The position numbers and the translations under genes are program-made. Below are positions 20,374 to 25,393 of a stretch of 25,393 nt of DNA, piece by piece. The notes under the pieces are model-generated. The model did not search any database. It was given only the letters and a program-made list of their open reading frames with translations, and had not been told where the DNA came from. Location: the IMG/VR virus record IMGVR_UViG_3300007708_000024, positions 1 to 25,393 of that record. The stretch is one strand, 5' to 3'. This DNA is from a virus. The number at the start of each line of letters is the position of its first letter. The stretch's first letter is position 1.

Positions 20374-20834
20374 GCAACTAAGCCATTGAGGTAGGTGGTC
20401 TTACCAGCTATCTTGGTGGCAGTCAGTTCTTGTTTCTTGAGGTTGTTTGGGTCATAGCTGACATGAACCCAACCAGAATCAGGGACTCCTTGGGTATAGA
20501 ACTCTAAGATCAATTGCGTGTAGTCGAGGTTGTCCATAATCCACTGAGCCAGATCAGCATTGGCAACACCAACTATCTCAATGTCAGCGGCTTGGCCTTT
20601 GCAGTGGTCAGAGGTTTTAGAACCTCCTACAGCGGCATTGGACTCAGGACTGCGATAACCTGAGTTCACAGTCACAGACTTTCCAAAGTGTTCACGAACA
20701 GGTTGAAGAACCATTTCGCAAAGAGTTTTCAAGTTCTCTAATGCCTCATCATCAGGTGTATTGTCTAGACCCAAACGAGTGGCAGTGTCTGACTTGGTGA
20801 GTTCTTTCAGGGTGAAGTTGGCTGATAAGTTCAT
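20370..20834 (-). CDS. Endolysin, M15-type peptidase
   Basis: This 154-residue protein is the likely endolysin, cutting peptide cross-links of peptidoglycan. The M15 zinc-peptidase pattern is clear: VNSGYRSPESNAAVGGS, SDHCKGQAADIE with zinc ligands H77 and D84, and GWVHVSY with H124; E111 may be the catalytic acid. There is no signal peptide, so release depends on the holin-like protein encoded upstream. It overlaps the Rz gene by ATGA. Confidence 0.9.
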   Translation of the reverse strand: MNLSANFTLKELTKSDTATRLGLDNTPDDEALENLKTLCEMVLQPVREHFGKSVTVNSGYRSPESNAAVGGSKTSDHCKGQAADIEIVGVANADLAQWIMDNLDYTQLILEFYTQGVPDSGWVHVSYDPNNLKKQELTATKIAGKTTYLNGLVA

Positions 20835-21313
20835 GGTTTTCCTTTCAAGGTTTGGTAGATGGATTCGTAGGCTTGCTGACAGGCTGTGAGTTGTCTGATT
20901 GCTTCATCTCCTGAGTCGGTGATGGAGACAAGAGATCGAGCAGTCTCTGCGTCAAGTTCGGCTCTCTCTTGACCGCTATCTCCGCTGGCAGGGGCGGTAT
21001 CTGTGGTGGTTTGTACGGGGCAGTAGGTTGCTTTGACAGGAATCCGCAACCGTAAAGCACCAGAATCAATGTCAGCATTACGCTTTTGTTGAACAAGTTT
21101 TGCATCTTGATTTGCTTTCTGAAGTTTAGTGGCTTGGGTTTGGATTGCTGAGACTAGGATTTGTTCTTTCTGCCTAGCCTCTGCATTGAGTTTGGCAATC
21201 TCAAGTTGCTGACGAGTAATCTCATCCTCTGAGCCTTTCCAATACCCACTACCAAATGCACTCAGCACCGCCAAAACGATGCCAAGAAGCACATAAGGGT
21301 TGAAGATACTCAT
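20831..21313 (-). CDS. i-spanin (Rz-like)
   Basis: This 160-residue protein starts with an inner-membrane helix (PYVLLGIVLAVLSAFGSGYW) followed by a long periplasmic coiled coil (DEITRQQLEIAKLNAEARQKEQ...), as in Rz. It would disrupt the outer membrane with the lipoprotein encoded in its own second reading frame. Its gene lies between the holin-like and endolysin genes, the standard place. Confidence 0.88.
   Translation of the reverse strand: MSIFNPYVLLGIVLAVLSAFGSGYWKGSEDEITRQQLEIAKLNAEARQKEQILVSAIQTQATKLQKANQDAKLVQQKRNADIDSGALRLRIPVKATYCPVQTTTDTAPASGDSGQERAELDAETARSLVSITDSGDEAIRQLTACQQAYESIYQTLKGKP
20845..21105 (-). CDS. o-spanin (Rz1-like lipoprotein), nested in Rz
   Basis: This 86-residue frame lies wholly inside the Rz gene in another phase. 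It starts MQNLFNKSVMLTLILVLYGC, a signal sequence with lipobox L-Y-G-C, and the mature part is Pro-rich (PTAPYKPPQIPPLPAE), both hallmarks of Rz1. It is an outer-membrane lipoprotein that meets Rz in the periplasm. Nested genes of this kind are an established spanin arrangement. Confidence 0.85.
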   Translation of the reverse strand: MQNLFNKSVMLTLILVLYGCGFLSKQPTAPYKPPQIPPLPAEIAVKREPNLTQRLLDLLSPSPTQEMKQSDNSQPVSKPTNPSTKP

Positions 21314-21633
21314 GGCTTTGGTGGCTCATCAGAGTCAGCATCAGCATCAGCCTTGGCAAAAGCCTTGGCACTGGCTGAAACAGCACTACGACCAGCTACA
21401 CCACCTAAAACACCAGTGATGAACACCATGATGGTATTGATTTGCTGTGTATATACCTTGTCAATTGCCGCCATGCCATTCATAGGCTGAGTCACAAATG
21501 AAACTGAGTACAAGAACATTGCCACTGAACCAAAAAGAATCATTGTCAAGCAGAAGATGACAAGTGCCCAAATTCTGACTTCAATTTCTTCAGCAGTCAT
21601 GCGTGTGTTTTGTTTATATCCAACTGTAGGCAT
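21310..21633 (-). CDS. Holin-like membrane protein
   Basis: This 107-residue protein has two hydrophobic helices (about 22-47, IWALVIFCLTMILFGSVAMF..., and 65-85, INTIMVFITGVLGGVAGRSA) and a charged, Asp/Ala/Pro-rich C-terminus. Size, topology and position immediately before the spanin and endolysin genes fit a class II holin. The ATG at 21633 overlaps the stop of the lipoprotein gene (TAATG) with GGAG upstream. Confidence 0.75.
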   Translation of the reverse strand: MPTVGYKQNTRMTAEEIEVRIWALVIFCLTMILFGSVAMFLYSVSFVTQPMNGMAAIDKVYTQQINTIMVFITGVLGGVAGRSAVSASAKAFAKADADADSDEPPKP

Positions 21634-21806
21634 TATTTTTTCTCCACTTCAGGTTTAACAAGTTGCTCAGGACAAGTGCCTGTTGCAACACAAATAGGGG
21701 GCTTACATTCAGTATTTTCCCAATTTTGAGGGTCTTGGCAAGGGTAACGAAATCTGTCTTCACAGGCAGACAACAGAACCAATGCCATCAAACAAATAAC
21801 TCTCAT
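21633..21806 (-). CDS. Small lipoprotein in the lysis cassette
   Basis: This 57-residue protein begins MRVICLMALVLLSACEDRFR, a lipoprotein signal with lipobox L-S-A-C at residue 15. The mature part (YPCQDPQNWENTECKPP, then CVATGTC) has four further cysteines. It is too different from the Rz1-like protein to be a duplicate, so the cassette may carry two lipoproteins. Coupled by ATGA and TAATG to its neighbours. Function unknown. Confidence 0.75.
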   Translation of the reverse strand: MRVICLMALVLLSACEDRFRYPCQDPQNWENTECKPPICVATGTCPEQLVKPEVEKK

Positions 21807-21967
21807 TTTTCTTTCTCCCTGTCTTTCTGTTCAACTTGTCTTCTCAATTTCTCTACTTTTTCAATCTGAGACTTAGCCTCATTTTTAGTCTCCAAGATGT
21901 CAAGATAAAGAATACCCATGATTGGCAATAGCAGAGCAATCAGTACGCAAGCGGCAATCCAACCCAT
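21803..21967 (-). CDS. Small membrane protein with coiled coil
   Basis: This 54-residue protein is MGWIAACVLIALLLPIMGIL, one transmembrane helix, followed by a charged coiled coil (ETKNEAKSQIEKVEKLRRQVEQKD). The start at 21967 overlaps the stop of the upstream gene (TAATG) with GGGGGAAG before it; the longer upstream frame is antiphase. It may be a small spanin-like or holin-associated protein. Confidence 0.7.
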   Translation of the reverse strand: MGWIAACVLIALLLPIMGILYLDILETKNEAKSQIEKVEKLRRQVEQKDREKEK

Positions 21968-22701
21968 TACTTCTTCCCCCAATGACTTACGAACAGTAAC
22001 CACAGCCAAAGGTAGAGGAGGAATATAGAAGTCGCTATTACTGCTCCTAGCTTTGCTTGTAGGTTTCTTTCCTCCTCTTTGCGTAGCCATACCTCTTGCC
22101 TCTTAATTGCTTCTTGTCTCAACCTTGCCTGAGTCTGCTCCTCCTCAATCTTGTCCTTCATGCTAAAGACCTCTGAGTACAGTGCGCCCATCTCAGGAGG
22201 GCTTTGATACACCATACACTCACGAATCTGCACAACTAACGCATCCATCTCTTGCTGTGCCATCACCCTCTTTAAAGCCGCTTCCATGTGGTTTTGTTCA
22301 GGGTCATAAACTGTCAGACTCTTTTCTTCTTCTTCTCTGATGTGTGCCGCAAGTTGTTCTTGAAGTTTGAAAAACGATGTCAGGTTCTTAACGATTTCAA
22401 CTTTGACTTGAGTTTCGTCAACAGCGACATAAGCAGACTTCTTGATTTTTGCCACAGGCTTTGCCGTGGTTGGCTTTCTCTGAGTGACTGATCCAGCATT
22501 GCTTTCGCTTTGAAAAAACCTTCCAAAGAATTTTCCAATTGACCCAAAGAATCCATGCACCTCTTTGCCAATTGCAATGGCTTCATCAGCAGTGGCTTTA
22601 ATTTCAACAAAAGATTCTTTTGCTTGCTTATAAAGTTCACAGCCAGCTTGAATCTGTTTGACAAGTCCTGCCGCAAGGAGGCAAATACTGATTGGGTCAA
22701 T
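21967..22701 (-). CDS. Membrane-anchored virion-region protein with ATT start
   Basis: A 244-residue protein is supported if translation starts at ATT (22701): IDPISICLLAAGLVKQIQAG, then a helical, charged body and a C-terminal transmembrane helix (AVIATSIFLLYLWLWLLFV). No ATG, GTG or TTG lies in frame between the stop of the upstream gene (TAA at 22711-22713) and residue 1, and AAGGA sits six bases before the ATT, good placement for a ribosome site. A shorter start at GTG 22560 would discard 47 protein-like residues. Relatives I recall begin MDPI, so ATT appears to replace ATG, or is a sequencing error. Role: possibly ejection or membrane interaction. Confidence 0.65.
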   Translation of the reverse strand: MDPISICLLAAGLVKQIQAGCELYKQAKESFVEIKATADEAIAIGKEVHGFFGSIGKFFGRFFQSESNAGSVTQRKPTTAKPVAKIKKSAYVAVDETQVKVEIVKNLTSFFKLQEQLAAHIREEEEKSLTVYDPEQNHMEAALKRVMAQQEMDALVVQIRECMVYQSPPEMGALYSEVFSMKDKIEEEQTQARLRQEAIKRQEVWLRKEEERNLQAKLGAVIATSIFLLYLWLWLLFVSHWGKK

Positions 22702-22710
22702 TTTGTTTCC

Positions 22711-24681
22711 TTAGCGTAATCTTTGTTCTAGCATTTCTAACTCTTTAAGCTCATCAGGTGTAATGGCTTGATTGGGTTGATTGCCTTGATTGGGTTGATT
22801 GGGTTGTTCAGGCTTGGCAATACCCAAATCTTCCTCTGTTATACCTGCTGTCTTATAAGCCTCATTCATAAAGCCAACTGTTTTTAAAGCCAATTTTGTT
22901 TTTTCTTCTCCTGTGGCTTTAAGTGCTTGAGAATATGTTTGCTCTGCTTTTAGCAAGTCTCTAACACCGTTTTTACTGGTTGCAAATTTTGCCAAAGCTA
23001 AAGGTGTTAAAAGTATTCCACCAGCAGATAAAACTGTTCCTGCCAATCCAATTCCACCAGCAACAGATGCACCTGCTGTTATACCCAATAACACTTTTTG
23101 AGCCGAATCAGCTTGGGCAGACGCAAGAGCAAGAGAAAAAGTATTTTGTGGTTTTGCTTGGCTTAATCTTGCGGCATTCACAAGTGTTTTAATGTTATTT
23201 CGTATTTCTTCATCAGGTATTGCGGCATCAAATGTTCTTTTGAATTTTTTGTCTTGTAACTTTTTATCAAGAGACAACAAAGAAGCAACAGCAGTTTCTT
23301 GACCTTCAGTTCCTATCAATCCAGAAAGATAATTTTTTTGTAAAGACGCTTTAATTTCACCCACATTTAATTTTGGATTTATCGTTTGCGCTCTTTCTAA
23401 TGATTTATATAGTTGGTCTATTTCTGTGACATTTCCAGTGGCAAATATGGTGTCCCCAACTCGCTCAACTGTTTTGTTATTAAGTTTTGCAAGTGATTCA
23501 GGAAACAACTCAGTCGTACTTTCTCTATAAAAATTAGATGTTTCTCTATAAGCCTCTTTTAATCTAGGATTTAGTTTTGACGCTGATAAATCCATCGCCT
23601 GTTCAATTGCGTTAATATTTTGAGACAAAACAGCTACCAATGGGCTATTTGCTCCAAATTCATTCTTAACATCTCTTAACTGAGCATTTAAATCAGAACG
23701 CAATTTATGTGCTTGAGTAAAAGTTATGTTGCCTTTTAGGTCAGAAATATTTTTAAGTTGAGTTACAACTTGATCGCTCAATGCAATATTAGGAGTCCCT
23801 GATCTAGAAATATCAGCCGCTTCTTTTAATCTTGCTAAAGCATTATTTGCTATTGGACTTACATCCACAGAAACATTTTTTCCTGCGTTCTCAATTACAC
23901 CATAAGCCTCATTAGCCGCTAAACTTAGTTCTGATTGAGCATCCTTTATTGCCTCTTTATAACTTTTACCTGCCTCTACATCATCAACAATTTTAGGAGT
24001 AAATTGATTTAAGATTTTATCTCTTTTGTTTTGCAATGCTGTTGTATTGGCTTCTTCAAGTTTTGCAAATGTGCCTTTACCAGCTATTGAGCCTCTACCA
24101 ATTGACTCAATAACTCCAGATGTAGATGATGGCTTAACTTGAAAACGAGTTAATCCACCCAAACCTTCTTCTTCCAATAAAGTTTGTACTTGTCTTTTTA
24201 TTTCTATGTCTGGTGGAGCTTTTGTTGCAAATAAACCCAATGAAGGTAATTTTGCTTTTGCAATTTTAAATAAACTTCCACCTAATTTAAAGACAACATT
24301 CCCTGCCGCATCTATAGTTACTTCATTGATAGTGTTTGATAACTGTTCAGCAAACTGTTTAGTCAATGGCTGACTCTTGCCTTGGAACGCTTCAATTTGT
24401 TGTTTTGTTGCAGTGCCAGCAAGCGCACCAGCACCTGTACCTACTAGACCTCGAATTACTCCTGCTGTGCCTACTCTTGCTTCTGCTCCAAGCACTGGAT
24501 TTTTTGTGCCAAATGTTGTAAGCGCACCACCAACTAAACCACCTATTTCTGGCAAAGCCTGTACTGTTGCTTGCCCCAATTGTTGACCAAATGATGGCTG
24601 AGGTTTTGGTGTATCAAATACAGACCCATATTGTTGCTCAAGAGCTTCTAACTCTTGTTGTTCAGCAGGTTTTAATGCCAT
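22711..24681 (-). CDS. Large internal virion / ejection-type protein
   Basis: This 656-residue protein is probably a DNA-ejection or internal core protein. It has an acidic start (QQELEALEQQYG), two Gly/Ala-rich hydrophobic regions that could insert in membranes (near residues 45-95, IGGLVGGALTTFG, GLVGTGAGALAGT, and near 540-580, GASVAGGIGLAGTVLSAGGIL), a long helical middle, and a short NQPNQ repeat before the C-terminal ELKELEMLEQRLR. There is no signal peptide. Downstream of it the frame continues after one stop codon into the next gene. Assignment from composition and neighbours. Confidence 0.6.
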   Translation of the reverse strand: MALKPAEQQELEALEQQYGSVFDTPKPQPSFGQQLGQATVQALPEIGGLVGGALTTFGTKNPVLGAEARVGTAGVIRGLVGTGAGALAGTATKQQIEAFQGKSQPLTKQFAEQLSNTINEVTIDAAGNVVFKLGGSLFKIAKAKLPSLGLFATKAPPDIEIKRQVQTLLEEEGLGGLTRFQVKPSSTSGVIESIGRGSIAGKGTFAKLEEANTTALQNKRDKILNQFTPKIVDDVEAGKSYKEAIKDAQSELSLAANEAYGVIENAGKNVSVDVSPIANNALARLKEAADISRSGTPNIALSDQVVTQLKNISDLKGNITFTQAHKLRSDLNAQLRDVKNEFGANSPLVAVLSQNINAIEQAMDLSASKLNPRLKEAYRETSNFYRESTTELFPESLAKLNNKTVERVGDTIFATGNVTEIDQLYKSLERAQTINPKLNVGEIKASLQKNYLSGLIGTEGQETAVASLLSLDKKLQDKKFKRTFDAAIPDEEIRNNIKTLVNAARLSQAKPQNTFSLALASAQADSAQKVLLGITAGASVAGGIGLAGTVLSAGGILLTPLALAKFATSKNGVRDLLKAEQTYSQALKATGEEKTKLALKTVGFMNEAYKTAGITEEDLGIAKPEQPNQPNQGNQPNQAITPDELKELEMLEQRLR

Positions 24682-24708
24682 GACTAATTCCTTTATATCT
24701 ACAAATCA

Positions 24709-25393
24709 TTATTTAGATTGGTTTTGTTTTTCTCTAAGCTCAAGAAGGCGTTTTTTATCTTTCCTGATTTGTTCAGTTATTCTTTTTCTCTCTGAGGGGA
24801 AATTGTATTTATTCAAATCTCCACCTTTGTCAAGATAAGTTGCAAGTGCATCATTTACGCCATTATCAATTAAGGCATTTTCCTCAATCCTATCTGCAAC
24901 ATATTGCAAAGTTCGTAATGACAAACCTCTTGAACCAATGGTATCTTTTAAGAACTTTACATCTTTGTCGGACAATGAGCCTTTAAGATTTGATGCCGCA
25001 CCAATTGTTAATTCACCCAAAATAGTGTCAATAATTTGTGATGCTGGAACACCTTGTATGTTTATACCAAATACTTCTGCTAATCTACTTGCATCCAAAG
25101 CAACATCACTACCAAATCCTGTAAATGCTTGTGGCAAAAGAGTTTTAAGATTTCTTGCAAGAGTTAGTCGATCAGATGCGCCATAAGCATCTGTTTCAAC
25201 AGTTTCTGCAAGTTTGGCTTTGTTATCTAAAATTGCTTTCTCTTGTCTTTGTTGTTGGGATGCTCCAGCTTTTGCTTTTTCTTTTTCTGATTTTTCAACA
25301 GCCGCATCTACTTTTCCTGATTCTTCAGGACTTAATTCAGCATAAGGTTTTCCATACATTGTTTTAGATTTTCTTTCGGCTTCTGTTCCAAAA
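24709..25393 (-). CDS. Large virion protein, C-terminal part only
   Basis: This frame is open to the right window edge; the sequence upstream of the first Met (FGTEAERKSKTMYGKPYAEL) is in frame and protein-like, so the gene starts outside. The visible ~227 residues are helical and charged, with DRLTLARNLKTLLPQAFTGFGSD, SDKDVKFLKDTIGSRGLSLRTLQYVADRIEENA. This looks like another internal or ejection protein preceding the 656-residue one. The stop lies 28 bases before the next gene. Confidence 0.6.
   Translation of the reverse strand, partial: FGTEAERKSKTMYGKPYAELSPEESGKVDAAVEKSEKEKAKAGASQQQRQEKAILDNKAKLAETVETDAYGASDRLTLARNLKTLLPQAFTGFGSDVALDASRLAEVFGINIQGVPASQIIDTILGELTIGAASNLKGSLSDKDVKFLKDTIGSRGLSLRTLQYVADRIEENALIDNGVNDALATYLDKGGDLNKYNFPSERKRITEQIRKDKKRLLELREKQNQSK

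Noticed and set aside
21803-22090. 95-residue version of the small membrane protein
   Set aside because: Its first 41 residues are antiphase to the upstream gene; ATG 21967 has the strong ribosome site and TAATG coupling.
22380-22700. 106-residue minus-strand frame
   Set aside because: Antiphase to the protein-like sequence starting at ATT 22701; composition (Leu/Lys/Ser) is typical of a shadow.
1-25393. CRISPR array, integrase, CI-type repressor
   Set aside because: No regular repeat-spacer structure, recombinase motif or repressor-like gene found; supports a lytic phage within the limits of the window.

Overview
The window looks like most of the genome of a lytic, probably podovirus-type tailed phage. 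It carries terminase, portal, scaffold, capsid, a long tail fibre, putative ejection proteins and a lysis cassette, and I see no integrase, repressor or tail-tube/tape-measure genes. Coding density, gene types and moderate-to-low GC suggest an environmental (perhaps freshwater, proteobacterial-host) phage; that host guess is inference from remembered similar sequences, not from a search.

Layout. (1) 1-10574, minus strand, read right to left: a small Gly-rich protein, terS, an endonuclease VII-like HNH gene, terL, portal, tail fibre, two small tail-associated genes, a second endonuclease VII-like HNH gene, two small genes, scaffold and the major capsid protein (MCP). The MCP is cut off near 232-243, where it runs head-on into a diverged second MCP copy on the plus strand. 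(2) 10575-11392: a long non-coding region with hairpins, an iteron-like array of short palindromes and a second set of AT-rich repeats. (3) 11393-13139, plus strand: a module with distinctive codon use, headed by a GP88-like gene and including very small membrane peptides, ending in a clear terminator. (4) 13248-15940, minus strand: a small unknown gene, RuvC-like resolvase, HNH endonuclease, a frameshifted small gene, a DUF1376-type replication protein with an internal origin-like repeat cluster, a small secreted Cys-rich peptide and a small DNA-binding-type protein. (5) 16049-20373, plus strand: about 17 short, overlapping early genes ending in a recombination set: DUF1071/Sak3-type annealing protein, YqaJ/lambda-type exonuclease, SSB-like protein and a winged-helix protein. 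(6) 20370-25393, minus strand: endolysin, nested Rz/Rz1 spanins, holin-like protein, lipoprotein, membrane proteins and large virion proteins.

Most genes overlap by 1-17 bases (ATGA, TAATG, ATGTCTGA), so translational coupling appears general. The strongest unusual signals are: (a) HNH genes sitting exactly at gene starts, with a second copy of the interrupted gene's 5' end left upstream (clear for terL, likely for ruvC); (b) a palindromic motif, core AGTGAGYAC, recurring at several gene boundaries and arrayed four times at 10970-11050; (c) the inverted MCP junction; (d) a virion-protein gene whose only sensible start is ATT; (e) tandem and divergent families of very small paralogous proteins in the early region.
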